Made by a program: the position numbers and the translations under genes
Origin: Ruminococcus sp.
GTDB lineage: Bacteria; Bacillota; Clostridia; Oscillospirales; Ruminococcaceae
Length of the DNA: 50,791 nt
Direction: 5' to 3'
NCBI GenBank assembly: GCA_017397925.1
Contig: JAFQHO010000038.1
Location: 1 to 50,791, forward strand
Shown: piece after piece, positions 8,008 through 16,929 of the stretch
Position numbering within the stretch: the stretch's first letter is position 1
Layout of the letters: each line of letters opens with the position of its first letter
Notes under the pieces: generated by a model
The model's input: only the letters and a program-made list of their open reading frames with translations
Databases searched by the model: none
Told to the model about the DNA's origin: nothing

Positions 8008-8018
8008 TATTTATATTT

Positions 8019-10490
8019 TTATTTTCTCTTTGCCATTTCCTTCTGGAATTTAGCGTCAATTTTATCCTGTTTTTTCTTAGCCTTAAGTTCTGACTTTGTA
8101 AGGAATCTGTCATCGGGCTGTACAGGTCTTGGTACTGGTGCAGCAGCAGGTCTGGGAGAATATGTGCTTCTTGCAGTAGGTGCCTTATATTCCTGATATT
8201 CAGGAACGTTTGTCTGTGCTTTAGCTTCTGCCATTTTCTTTTCTTTAAGTGAATTATCGCCAAGCTGTGAGAGTACATCCTCAACGGAGTTGAGTACGCT
8301 TGTTCTCTGCTGTAAGCCTTGTGTTTCTGTCAGGCTCTGGTTAGCGTATTCCTTAGATTCGGAAATAGCTGAGATAAATGCCTGTGAAGTTGCCTTTGTA
8401 TGGGCATTTGTAGCGATTTTTGACACGTTTGCAGATATAGGTGTGCCCTTGGCAGCGTCAGCAGCGGCAATTCTCTGTCCGGGTGTCATATCCTTTGTGG
8501 ATGTTGGAATTTCCTGTGCAGCAGCAATAGCATCGCGGAGACGTGTATTCTGATTGAATCTCTGGCCGAATGTTGTTGCTGTTGGAATCGGAATATTCTG
8601 TCCCGGAAGTGGTACGAGAACAGGCTGGCCGTTCTGGTCGTATCCCTGAATCTGCATCTGGATATATGAATATATAGGCTGATTAAGGCTGTCATAGCCT
8701 GTAATCTGAGGTACTGAGATAACCTGACCTACGGCACCGGCAGGTGCAGCAGGATTTGGAGCTGTTGTCTGAACGGGTACAGGCTTTACTGTTACAGGTG
8801 TTGGCTGAACAGGAGCTGCAACAGGCTGTACGGGAGCAGGAGCAGGCTGAACAGGAGCTGCAACAGGCTGTACGGGAGCGGGAGTAGGCTGAACAGGTGC
8901 AGGAGCAGGCTGAACAGGAGCTGCAACAGGCTTTACAGGCACAGGGGTAGGATGTACAGGTGCAGACTGACTTGGAACGGCGCCCACTGGTGTAGGCTGT
9001 GCATTGAGTGCTGACAGAGCAGATGAAATATCGTCGAGAACAGGAGCTGCAGCTGCCTGAACAGGAGCAGGTGCAGGTGCCGCCTTGACAGGAGCAGGTG
9101 CTGCCGCAGGGATATTTATCGCTGAGATAGCCTCTGAAATATCATCGAGAACGGGAGCTTTTTCTTGCTTAGGCTCGAGGTCCGGTGAAATCAGCTCAAA
9201 TGCGTCATCATCGTCGTCATCGGATATATCCTCGAGAACGAGGTCATCGTTTATGGGAGCTGTCTTAGGTGCAGCAGGGATGTTCATTGCTGAAATAGCA
9301 GCTGAGATATCGTCTATAACAGGCTTTTCCTCAGCTACAGACTTTATTTCCTCAACAGGAGCAGGCTGAACAGGTGCTTTGATTTCAGGAATATCTCCGC
9401 CGATAGCGTCAAGTACAGGAGCTGTTATTTCTTCAACGGGAGCAGCCTGAACAGGAGCAGCTTCGGAAATATTTTCTCCGATATCTTCAAGAACGGGAGC
9501 CTTTATCTCTTCAACGGCAGGTTTAATTGCGTCAACGATAGGTTTAGTCGCCTCAACTGCAGGTTGAACTGCATCTTCTGCACCTGAGAAAAGCTGATTT
9601 GCAAGAGTATCCCAGTCGTTTTCGTAATTGCGTGCCTGTGCTTGAACAGGAGCGGGAGCTGTTTGAACGGGAGCAGGTGCAGGCTCGGGAGCCTTTGGCT
9701 GCTGTGGTATGTAAGAATTCTGCTCCATTGCCTGGAGAGCAGCTGAAATATCGTCAATTACAGGGGGAGCTGCAGGCTCTGCCGGTTCAGTCGGCTGTGT
9801 TGCCTCTGTTGCCGGACCTGATACTGCAAACTGAGCAAGGAAATCAGCTTCATCGTTCTGAGTTTCTTCCTGCTGAGGCTCATCGGGCTTCTGGATTGCA
9901 AACTGAGCAAGGAAATCGTCAACAGGAGGTGTTTCGGGCTGAGGAGTCGGAGCAGGTGCAGGCTCGCTTTCGAAAAGAGCCGGACGCTCTGCTTCAAAGT
10001 AGTTGTTTGCCTTTTCTTCCTCCTCAACAGGCTTCTGGATTGCGAATTGTGCCAGGTCATCGTTGAGGGCAGGAGCGCCGTTGGGCTGATAAGCAGGCTT
10101 TGGCGGCTCGGGAGCAGGAGCAGGCTGAACAGGTGTCGGAGCCTGTGTCTGTACAGGCTGAGGGGGCTGTACATTCTGAGCAGAAGTGATTTTAGCTGTT
10201 GTGTTTCCGAGTGGTATGATACCCTCGTCTTCAATGCCCTTCTTGGCTCTTAATCTCTCCTCTTTGAGGATTGCCTTCATTTCTTTCTGGTCTGATTTTA
10301 TCATTTCCTTGGCGATTCTTGCTTTGCATCTTTCGCAGGTAAGCTCGCCTAAATCTGTCATTTTTCCACCGCGGCGGTAGCGTGTTGCATTTTCGGGTCT
10401 GAGCATATTAATGCCGCAGCCTGTTCGCTTGTCATTAAAGGTTCCGTGGACTTCATCGTTGAATGAAGTTGTTACAAGAGTAATATTCAT
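8019..10490 (-). CDS. large Pro/Ala-rich low-complexity repeat protein with N-terminal CxxC motif
   Basis: An 823-residue protein starting at ATG 10490, with GGAGAAGG upstream; the longer frame would need TTG. The first 85 residues are globular and basic and contain a single Cys (TGCGIN) and a CERC pair, possibly a small metal site. Most of the rest is disordered and rich in Pro, Ala, Val and Gln. It carries spaced short motifs: DDLAQFAIQKP-type units (about residues 143-235, at least three) and DDISAAISAM-type units (at least five, to about 495), then a run of APVQP repeats (about 500-590). The acidic helical motifs look like docking peptides on a flexible chain. No signal peptide or membrane helix is seen. 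The function is unknown; the TPR-like protein encoded downstream is an obvious candidate partner. Confidence 0.75.
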   Translation of the reverse strand: MNITLVTTSFNDEVHGTFNDKRTGCGINMLRPENATRYRRGGKMTDLGELTCERCKARIAKEMIKSDQKEMKAILKEERLRAKKGIEDEGIIPLGNTTAKITSAQNVQPPQPVQTQAPTPVQPAPAPEPPKPAYQPNGAPALNDDLAQFAIQKPVEEEEKANNYFEAERPALFESEPAPAPTPQPETPPVDDFLAQFAIQKPDEPQQEETQNDEADFLAQFAVSGPATEATQPTEPAEPAAPPVIDDISAALQAMEQNSYIPQQPKAPEPAPAPVQTAPAPVQAQARNYENDWDTLANQLFSGAEDAVQPAVEATKPIVDAIKPAVEEIKAPVLEDIGENISEAAPVQAAPVEEITAPVLDAIGGDIPEIKAPVQPAPVEEIKSVAEEKPVIDDISAAISAMNIPAAPKTAPINDDLVLEDISDDDDDDAFELISPDLEPKQEKAPVLDDISEAISAINIPAAAPAPVKAAPAPAPVQAAAAPVLDDISSALSALNAQPTPVGAVPSQSAPVHPTPVPVKPVAAPVQPAPAPVQPTPAPVQPVAAPVQPAPAPVQPVAAPVQPTPVTVKPVPVQTTAPNPAAPAGAVGQVISVPQITGYDSLNQPIYSYIQMQIQGYDQNGQPVLVPLPGQNIPIPTATTFGQRFNQNTRLRDAIAAAQEIPTSTKDMTPGQRIAAADAAKGTPISANVSKIATNAHTKATSQAFISAISESKEYANQSLTETQGLQQRTSVLNSVEDVLSQLGDNSLKEKKMAEAKAQTNVPEYQEYKAPTARSTYSPRPAAAPVPRPVQPDDRFLTKSELKAKKKQDKIDAKFQKEMAKRK

Positions 10491-10644
10491 AACCTTCTCC
10501 AATCCTGCTATCTCCTATAAGGAACAGCAGCCCGCGCTTTACGGCAGCGAGGGAAGCCGTTTTTTCTGCAATGATGGCAGTGTCGTACAACGCTGTCAGC
10601 TGTGTACGGATTACCTGCGCATACTTTCCATTCTATTATGTTCT

Positions 10645-10673
10645 ATTATACCTCATTTCACAAAAAAAATCAA
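10645..10673 (-). promoter_or_regulatory. promoter of the Pro/Ala-rich protein gene
   Basis: TTGATT (10668-10673) and TATAAT (10645-10650) on the minus strand with 17 bases between them. The predicted start of transcription is near 10638. Confidence 0.65.
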
Positions 10674-10877
10674 CAGTTTTTTTATAATTAAGTGGTAAAA
10701 ATATACTAAAAATTAAATTTTCAGCGGAAATAACAAATTGTTATTGATTTTTTTGTCCATAATTTCACGCATTGTTACAAAATTTGTGAATGCTTTCAAC
10801 AACTCTGTTAGGATAATAGTCGCAAGTGGGTTCACTGTCGTATGGGTAAAATATATATGAAAATTTTCTTAAAGCTA

Positions 10878-10906
10878 TTGCATTTCTTTTTATAATGTAG
10901 TATAAT
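10878..10906 (+). promoter_or_regulatory. promoter of the glycosyltransferase operon
   Basis: TTGCAT (10878-10883), a 17-base spacer, and TATAAT (10901-10906), about 49 bases before the start codon of the next gene. Confidence 0.65.
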
Positions 10907-10954
10907 TAATAGTGTATTTATTTTTGTTGATACAATATTGAACGGAGGATTGTT

Positions 10955-11938
10955 ATGAAACTCATTTCTGTGGTTGTGCCCTGTTATAATGAGCAGGAAG
11001 TGCTTCCTATGTTTTACGATGAAATAATAAAAGTCAGCGATGCTATGAAAAAAGAGCATAACGATATTGACTTTGAATTCCTTTTTATAAATGACGGCTC
11101 CAAGGACAGAACGCTCGAAATCTTCCATGAGCTTGCCGATAAGGACAAGCGCGTGAGATATATCTCGTTTTCACGTAATTTCGGCAAGGAATCGGGTATG
11201 TATGCAGGTCTGAAAAACTGCAGGGGCGATTATGTCGTTGTTATGGACGCTGATTTGCAGCATCCTCCTGCTTTCCTGCCTCAGATGTACAACTATGTCA
11301 AGGACGGAGAGTTTGACTGCGCTACAACACGCAGAGTAAGCCGTACAGGTGAATCTCCTGTAAGGTCCTGGTTTGCAAAGCAGTTTTATAAAATTATGAA
11401 TAAGATATCCGATACCGAAATTGTTGACGGCGCTCAGGATTTCCGCTTTATGACAAGACAAATGGTAGACGCTATTCTTGATATGTCGGAATACAACCGT
11501 TTTTCAAAGGGTATTTTCAGCTGGGTTGGCTTTAAAACACAGTATATGCCTTATGAAAATGTTGAGCGTCCGGCAGGTACATCTTCCTGGTCTTTCTGGG
11601 GCTTATTCAGATACTCCCTTGAAGGAATTATGGCGTTTTCTACATTTCCTCTTGCTGTGTCGATTTTCTGCGGCATTATCAGTATTGTAATCGGCTTTAT
11701 TCTTTTCCTTATAGGTCTGATTATTACTATTGCAACCTATTATTCGGGTTCAACCTTCTATATTATGTCCGCAATATTCGGTATAGGCGGCGTTCAGCTT
11801 GGCTGCATCGGAATTATGGGTCAGTATCTTGGCAAGACCTACCTTGAAGTTAAAAAGCGTCCTATATATATAACAGGTGAAACTGACGAGGATTACCGCA
11901 ACAAAAAGAAGTCCGACAAAGTAAAGAGCGATGAATAA
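10955..11938 (+). CDS. GT2-family membrane glycosyltransferase (GtrB/DPM1-like)
   Basis: A 327-residue enzyme with CGGAGGA upstream of ATG 10955. The GT-A catalytic domain (about 1-225) shows the family N-terminus (VVVPCYNEQE), the first metal-binding region (DADLQHPP) and a later QDFRFM motif. Two membrane helices lie at about 230-290, followed by a basic tail. This layout is that of polyprenyl-phosphate sugar transferases such as GtrB, which load a sugar onto bactoprenol at the inner face of the membrane for cell-envelope polysaccharide modification. The sugar cannot be read from sequence. It overlaps the next gene by 8 bases. Confidence 0.9.
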   Translation: MKLISVVVPCYNEQEVLPMFYDEIIKVSDAMKKEHNDIDFEFLFINDGSKDRTLEIFHELADKDKRVRYISFSRNFGKESGMYAGLKNCRGDYVVVMDADLQHPPAFLPQMYNYVKDGEFDCATTRRVSRTGESPVRSWFAKQFYKIMNKISDTEIVDGAQDFRFMTRQMVDAILDMSEYNRFSKGIFSWVGFKTQYMPYENVERPAGTSSWSFWGLFRYSLEGIMAFSTFPLAVSIFCGIISIVIGFILFLIGLIITIATYYSGSTFYIMSAIFGIGGVQLGCIGIMGQYLGKTYLEVKKRPIYITGETDEDYRNKKKSDKVKSDE

Positions 11939-12992
11939 ACGGACAAGGCTCGTTGTTTCGCTGCTGTTCATTGTACTTATAATACTTGCGGTTGCAATCA
12001 CAAGGTTTTATTTAAATGCGGAAAATAACCCTGATATAAACGGCGGAAATGAAAGCATTGAAAAAATCCTTGATACAAATGAGGATGGATATTCCATTTT
12101 TTCCGACGAAAGCGGCAGCTGCGGCATATCCGAATCGGGACGTATTCTTGCAGTTCCCGAATGGGAAAGCCTCGCTTTTACGGGCGATAACATCTGCATT
12201 GCCTCAAAGAAAATCAATGGCACTGAAAAATACGGCTGCGTTGATTTTGAGGGAAATGTTATTGTACCTCTTATATACAGCAGTATTGAGCAAAAAACGG
12301 CGGCAGGGCAGATTTTCTATCTTGCAGAGTCGAAAGCGGATGAAAGCTGTGTCATTTATAATGAAAGCTTTGTCCCCTGCTTCGGCAACAGCTGGAAAAG
12401 CTGCACTTTCAGCGGTGATGAGCTGACGGTTGTCAATGACAGCGGCAAATATGTTTATAACATAAGCGAAAAAGGGAACCTTTTCAAAAGTGCAAATCTC
12501 TCGGGAAAAATTGCAGATTGTCCCTATGAGATTAATGTATACAGCCGTGTTCTTCTTTCAAAGCTCAATTCCGGTATGATTGAGAAAATGGCAGAGTTCA
12601 CGGAAAACTATGTGGCATATGCCTTTGGCGGCGATGATGCTGCACTGAAAAATACAGGTGTGGATTTACGCAGATTTACGGCAGTTTTTCCGAATTCATC
12701 GGAAATCCTTCGGAAAAGCCTTAAATCCATTCCCGAAATACATATTTATAATGTCGGTTCGGAGGACGGAACTGCTTCTTTTGATGTTTCTGTCTCAGCC
12801 GAAGCCGTAATATTATATACCACGGAGGAGGGTAATACTGAACGTTTTACCGATACCATAAAGGGATCGGTGAGATTCCGTGGAAGCTATGAAACTGGTC
12901 TGGAGGCTGTTTCAGGTTCTTTCGAACCGCAGACTCCCGATTATCCGCAGGAGGAAACTACTGCACAAGTAAATCAACAGATTGGAGAATAG
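11931..12992 (+). CDS. membrane-anchored WG-repeat-like protein
   Basis: A 353-residue protein whose ATG lies inside the end of the glycosyltransferase gene, so the two are translationally coupled. One N-terminal membrane helix (about 7-26) leaves the rest outside the cell. Residues about 45-190 hold beta-rich units with the pattern Tyr-Gly-Cys/Phe-x-Asp-x-x-Gly-x-x-x-Val-Pro (YGCVDFEGNVIVPLIY), as in WG repeats. The region from about 190 to 330 resembles no family I know. The purine gene purE starts 5 bases after its stop, so this gene may share the purine transcript. Confidence 0.65.
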   Translation: MNKRTRLVVSLLFIVLIILAVAITRFYLNAENNPDINGGNESIEKILDTNEDGYSIFSDESGSCGISESGRILAVPEWESLAFTGDNICIASKKINGTEKYGCVDFEGNVIVPLIYSSIEQKTAAGQIFYLAESKADESCVIYNESFVPCFGNSWKSCTFSGDELTVVNDSGKYVYNISEKGNLFKSANLSGKIADCPYEINVYSRVLLSKLNSGMIEKMAEFTENYVAYAFGGDDAALKNTGVDLRRFTAVFPNSSEILRKSLKSIPEIHIYNVGSEDGTASFDVSVSAEAVILYTTEEGNTERFTDTIKGSVRFRGSYETGLEAVSGSFEPQTPDYPQEETTAQVNQQIGE

Positions 12993-12997
12993 AAATT

Positions 12998-13513
12998 ATG
13001 TCTAAAAAAGTTGCAGTTATTATGGGCAGCGACAGCGATTTCCCCGTTGTAAAGTCTGCTCTTACAGAGCTTAAAAAGTACGGTGTTGAGTTTGAGTGCC
13101 GTGTTATGAGCGCCCACCGCACACCTGCCGAGGCTTGTGAGTTTGCTTCAAATGCAAAGGCTAACGGCTTCGGAGCTATTATCTGTGCTGCTGGTATGGC
13201 AGCTCACCTTGCCGGTGTTGTTGCAGGTCATACAACTCTTCCCGTAATTGGTATTCCTATGAAGTCCGCTGCACTGGAGGGTATGGATGCGCTTCTTGCT
13301 ACTGTTATGATGCCGCCCGGAGTTCCCGTTGCAACTGTTGGTATTAACTGTGCAAAGAATGCGGCAGTTCTTGCAGTTCAGATGCTTGCTGTATCTGACG
13401 AGGCTCTTGCTGAAAAGCTTGCTGCTGAGAAAAAGGCTATGGCTGAAGGCGTTATTGCAAAGGATAAGGCTTTGCAGAACGAAATTGCCAATATAATCAA
13501 GGGTGACTGCTGA
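12998..13513 (+). CDS. purE: N5-carboxyaminoimidazole ribonucleotide mutase, class I PurE
   Basis: A 171-residue cytosolic enzyme of de novo purine synthesis that converts N5-CAIR to CAIR. The family motifs are clear: GSDSDF near residue 10, SAHRTP with the catalytic His near 44, and the Gly/Ala-rich loop AAGMAAHLAGVVAGHT. The last strand has MPPGVPVATV. In place of the common AAHLPG it reads AAHLAG. The length is normal. It overlaps the purF-like gene by one base (TGATG). The partner ATPase purK is not in the window. Confidence 0.95.
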   Translation: MSKKVAVIMGSDSDFPVVKSALTELKKYGVEFECRVMSAHRTPAEACEFASNAKANGFGAIICAAGMAAHLAGVVAGHTTLPVIGIPMKSAALEGMDALLATVMMPPGVPVATVGINCAKNAAVLAVQMLAVSDEALAEKLAAEKKAMAEGVIAKDKALQNEIANIIKGDC

Positions 13514-14937
13514 TGGGTGGATTTTTTGGAGCAGCCTCAAAAAATGACTGCATAACCGATGTTTTCTTCGGTACGGATTATCATTCACATCTCGGTACAC
13601 GCCGCGGCGGTATGACTGCTTATTCCGAGGATAACGGTTTTCAGCGCTCAATTCACAGTATTGAAAATTCACCGTTCAGAACAAAGTTCGAGGATGATGT
13701 TGTAAATATGAGGGGTAAGCTTTGTATCGGATGTATCAGCGATACAGATCCCCAGCCCATTATGGTGCGTTCAAAGCTCGGTCTTTATGCTATATGTTCA
13801 ATCGGCGTCATCAGAAACGCTGAGGAGCTTACAGAGGAGCTTTTACAGAACGGCTGTGCAAACTTTGAAACAATGAGCAGCGGAAATATCAACTCAGGTG
13901 ATCTTATTGGTGCGCTTATTGCACAGAAGGACAATTTCGTTGAGGGTATCCGCTATGCACAGGAAAAAATTGAGGGTACAATGTCCCTTATCATACTCAC
14001 GAAGGAATGCATTATTGCTGCCCGTGACAAGTACGGCAGACTTCCTGTTGTAATTGGCAAGAGATGGGACGGTTACTGTCTGTCTACTGAGTCCTTTGCT
14101 TTTCAGAAGCTCGGATATGAGACATATAAAGAGCTTGCAGCAGGTGAGATTATTAAAATGACCTCCGACGGTATTGAAACTATTTCCGAGGGTGACCCTT
14201 CTCAGATGAAGATGTGTACCTTCCTCTGGACATACTACGGTTATCCCACAGCCTGTTATGAGGGTGTAAACGTTGAGGTTATGCGTACACGCAACGGCGA
14301 GATTATGGCGGAAAACGATATCGCTGCAGGCAGACTTCCCGATGTTGACTACATCTGCGGAGTTCCCGATTCAGGTACTCCCCACGCTATAGGCTATGCC
14401 AACAGAAGCGGCATACCCTTTGCGCGTCCTTTTATAAAGTATACTCCTACCTGGCCCAGAAGCTTTATGCCGGCAAGTCAGAGTATGAGAAATAAAGTCG
14501 CTAAAATGAAGCTTATTCCTGTTCACGAGCTTATCGATGGTAAAAAGCTGCTTTTCGTTGATGACAGTATCGTAAGAGGCACACAGATGCGTGAAACAGT
14601 TGAATTTCTCTACGCCAACGGTGCAAAGGAAGTTCATATGCGTTCTGCTTGTCCGCCTATTATGTACAGCTGCAAATACCTTAACTTCTCAAGAAGCCAT
14701 TCAGAGCTGGAGCTTATCGCACGTCAGATAATCCACGAGTTCGAGGGCGAGGAGGGCGTTAAGTATCTTGCGGAATACAGCGATTCATCAACTGAAAGAG
14801 GCGGAAAGCTCCGTGACGAGATATGCCGCAGATTAAAGCTTACATCTCTTGAATTTCAGACACTCCCGGGCAAGATAAATGCCGTGGGACTTCCCGAATG
14901 TAACCTTTGCACTTACTGCTGGAGCGGTAAGGAATAA
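13513..14937 (+). CDS. purF: amidophosphoribosyltransferase-like protein lacking the glutaminase cysteine
   Basis: A 474-residue PurF homologue. The phosphoribosyltransferase half is intact: VPDSGTP, then the PRPP loop LLFVDDSIVRGTQ near residues 350-362. Cysteines at the places where Bacillus PurF binds its 4Fe-4S cluster also appear present (KMCTF, near 237; SCKYL; and CNLC at the C-terminus). The glutaminase half is degenerate. The chain begins MGGFFGA, so the catalytic Cys2 is Gly. The usual HRGQES motif reads HLGTRRGG, and the AHNG oxyanion motif reads CSIGVI. No in-frame upstream start could restore the cysteine, because a stop lies three codons before the ATG. It may use free ammonia, a separate amidotransferase, or have another role. 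Confidence 0.9.
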   Translation: MGGFFGAASKNDCITDVFFGTDYHSHLGTRRGGMTAYSEDNGFQRSIHSIENSPFRTKFEDDVVNMRGKLCIGCISDTDPQPIMVRSKLGLYAICSIGVIRNAEELTEELLQNGCANFETMSSGNINSGDLIGALIAQKDNFVEGIRYAQEKIEGTMSLIILTKECIIAARDKYGRLPVVIGKRWDGYCLSTESFAFQKLGYETYKELAAGEIIKMTSDGIETISEGDPSQMKMCTFLWTYYGYPTACYEGVNVEVMRTRNGEIMAENDIAAGRLPDVDYICGVPDSGTPHAIGYANRSGIPFARPFIKYTPTWPRSFMPASQSMRNKVAKMKLIPVHELIDGKKLLFVDDSIVRGTQMRETVEFLYANGAKEVHMRSACPPIMYSCKYLNFSRSHSELELIARQIIHEFEGEEGVKYLAEYSDSSTERGGKLRDEICRRLKLTSLEFQTLPGKINAVGLPECNLCTYCWSGKE

Positions 14938-14958
14938 TATATAACTGGAGGATTTTTT

Positions 14959-15996
14959 ATGAATAACAGTTTTTCCGAAAGCTACAAGAAGGCAGGCGTT
15001 GACGTTACTGCCGGTTATAAGGCTGTTGAGCTTATGAAACAGCACATCGCAAGAACTATTCTCCCCGGATGTATTTCCGGAATAGGTGGTTTTGGCGGTC
15101 TTTTCGAGCTTGATATGACAGGTATTTCTAAGCCTGTACTTGTTTCTGGTACAGATGGCGTTGGTACAAAGATTAAGATTGCATTTATTATGGACAAGCA
15201 CGATACAGTTGGTATTGACTGTGTTGCTATGTGTGTAAACGATATTATCTGCTGCGGTGCAAAGCCTCAGTTCTTCCTTGATTATATCGCTTGCGGAAAG
15301 AATATTCCCGAAAAGATTGCTGAAATCGTTTCAGGTGTTGCTGAGGGCTGTGTACAGGCCGGCTGTGCACTTATCGGCGGTGAAACAGCTGAGCATCCCG
15401 GTCTTATGCCTGAGGAGGAATACGACCTTGCAGGCTTCTCTGTAGGTGTTGTTGACAAGGATAAGATTCTCCGTCCCGATACACAGAAGGCAGGGGATGT
15501 TCTCATCGCTATCAAGTCAAGCGGTGTACATTCAAACGGATTTTCTCTCGTAAGACGCGTATTCGATGTAAATGAGCAGAATCTCGCTATACACTTCGAT
15601 GATTTAGGCGCAACTCTCGGCGAAACTCTCCTTACGCCTACACGTATTTACGTAAAGGCTATTATGAACCTTATTGACACAGTAAACGTGAAGTCTGTTT
15701 CCCATATCACAGGCGGCGGCTTCTATGAGAATATTCCACGTTCACTTCCAAATAATCTTGCAGCTAAGATTGAGCGCAATGCAGTACAGGTTCTTCCTAT
15801 CTTTGACCTTATTGCAAGAAGCGGAAATATTCCTGAGCGTGATATGTTCAACACATTCAATATGGGTGTTGGTATGATTGCCTGCGTTGATAAGAACGAC
15901 GCTGACAAGGCAATTGCAGCTCTCAAGGCAGCAGGCGAGGACGCATATGTTCTCGGTGAGCTTGTTGAGTCAACAGAGGGCGTTATTATTTGTTAA
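14959..15996 (+). CDS. purM: phosphoribosylformylglycinamidine cyclo-ligase (AIR synthetase)
   Basis: A 345-residue cytosolic enzyme with CTGGAGGA before ATG 14959. It closes FGAM to AIR with ATP. Visible family motifs are GGFGGLFEL, the glycine-rich GTDGVGTK, the [10 protein letters not shown] segment that contributes to the active site, GGETAEHPG and [13 protein letters not shown]. The length is normal. It follows the purF-like gene by 21 bases in the same operon. Confidence 0.97.
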   Translation: MNNSFSESYKKAGVDVTAGYKAVELMKQHIARTILPGCISGIGGFGGLFELDMTGISKPVLVSGTDGVGTKIKIAFIMDKHDTVGIDCVAMCVNDIICCGAKPQFFLDYIACGKNIPEKIAEIVSGVAEGCVQAGCALIGGETAEHPGLMPEEEYDLAGFSVGVVDKDKILRPDTQKAGDVLIAIKSSGVHSNGFSLVRRVFDVNEQNLAIHFDDLGATLGETLLTPTRIYVKAIMNLIDTVNVKSVSHITGGGFYENIPRSLPNNLAAKIERNAVQVLPIFDLIARSGNIPERDMFNTFNMGVGMIACVDKNDADKAIAALKAAGEDAYVLGELVESTEGVIIC

Positions 15997-16034
15997 TAGG
16001 CTAATCCAAAATATAACGATTGGAGTGCAGGCAT

Positions 16035-16919
16035 ATGAAAAGATTTCTGACAGCATCCGCAGCGGCAGTTGTGACGGCTATAGGCATTTCTTCTGTGCCT
16101 GCATTTTCAGCAGGTGTACCTATGGACTTCACAGGTGACGAGCGTGTGGATGTCTTTGACCTTATATGCGCAAGAGAAAGCGGTCTTGAAGCTGAAAAGC
16201 TCCGACTTATGGCTGATTTTCTCCTTGGAGTTGGTGACGGCTACAGAGATGAAGATGTGGGAGATATTCCCAACGATTTTACCATTGACGAAAGCTGTAT
16301 CCTCGAACCAAAAGGCACCATACATACAGGTGACGGTACATACTACGGCGGCGGTTACGTGGGCGGCTGTGCAATGCTTGACCCTGTTTCCACCGATTAC
16401 TGGATAGTTGCTATGAATCTTGCGGACTACAACGACGCACAGCTTGCAGGGGCTTATCTTGAAGTAACTGGAGAGCTTGGCACTATAAATATGCTTGTTA
16501 CGGATTTGCTCCCTGAGGGCAAAAAAGGTGACCTTGACCTTTATGTTGATGCGTTTCCGCTCATTGCTCCTAAGGAAAAGGGCAGGGTACCCGTGTCCTG
16601 GAAGATTATCCCCCTTGATACAGCGGAAAATGCCCCTGTATGCTACAAGTGGAAAGAGGGTACAACGGAATTCTGGTGCGGAGTTCAGGTGAGAAATCAC
16701 CGCTATCCCATAACAAAGCTTGAATATCTCAACGAAAATGGCGAATTTGTGGAGATAAAACGTCGTCCGTATAATTATTTTGAGTCAATGGAAATGGGAA
16801 AGGGTCCCTTTACATTCAGAATTACCGACATTTACGGACAGGTGATAATAGACGAAAACATACCTTTGTCTACCGATGATACGGAAATAATACAGGGACA
16901 CGTTCAATTCCCGAAGTGA
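16035..16919 (+). CDS. secreted dockerin-expansin protein
   Basis: A 294-residue secreted protein. ATG 16035 follows GGAG; the longer frame needs TTG. A signal peptide (1-26) is followed by a dockerin-like segment at about 29-68: DFTGDERVDVFDL is a good calcium-loop repeat, but the second repeat is degenerate. From about 92 to 294 the chain reads like bacterial expansin EXLX1/YoaJ: GTIHTGDGTYYGG near the start, VTDLLPEG with the key Asp157, WCGVQVRNHRYP, FRITDIYG, and the typical GHVQFPK end. Expansins loosen cellulose networks without hydrolysis. The dockerin would attach it to a cellulosome, in keeping with the GH5-dockerin enzyme at 47813. Its place between purM and purN is unexpected. Confidence 0.88.
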   Translation: MKRFLTASAAAVVTAIGISSVPAFSAGVPMDFTGDERVDVFDLICARESGLEAEKLRLMADFLLGVGDGYRDEDVGDIPNDFTIDESCILEPKGTIHTGDGTYYGGGYVGGCAMLDPVSTDYWIVAMNLADYNDAQLAGAYLEVTGELGTINMLVTDLLPEGKKGDLDLYVDAFPLIAPKEKGRVPVSWKIIPLDTAENAPVCYKWKEGTTEFWCGVQVRNHRYPITKLEYLNENGEFVEIKRRPYNYFESMEMGKGPFTFRITDIYGQVIIDENIPLSTDDTEIIQGHVQFPK

Positions 16920-16929
16920 GGAGCAGCAT

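Larger units (their letters stand above)
10491..10954. other. divergent intergenic region with long leader
   Basis: The minus-strand gene has a consensus promoter at 10645-10673 and thus a leader of about 150 bases, in which short inverted repeats can be seen. On the plus strand, ACGGC/GCCGT (10541-10560) followed by six T residues resembles a small terminator. The plus-strand promoter for the glycosyltransferase is at 10878-10906. No small gene with a good ribosome site was found. Confidence 0.5.

Noticed and set aside
9599-10066. 155-residue Gln/Glu/Arg-rich frame antisense to the Pro/Ala-rich gene
   Set aside because: Repeat DNA of the sense gene keeps the opposite frame open; no independent start signals.
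12820-13000. Purine or guanine riboswitch before purE
   Set aside because: purE is only 5 bases after the previous gene and no aptamer-like motif is seen upstream.
16107-16700. 197-residue frame antisense to the expansin gene
   Set aside because: The sense strand encodes a well-defined expansin; the antisense protein is Cys/His/Lys-rich with no start signal.
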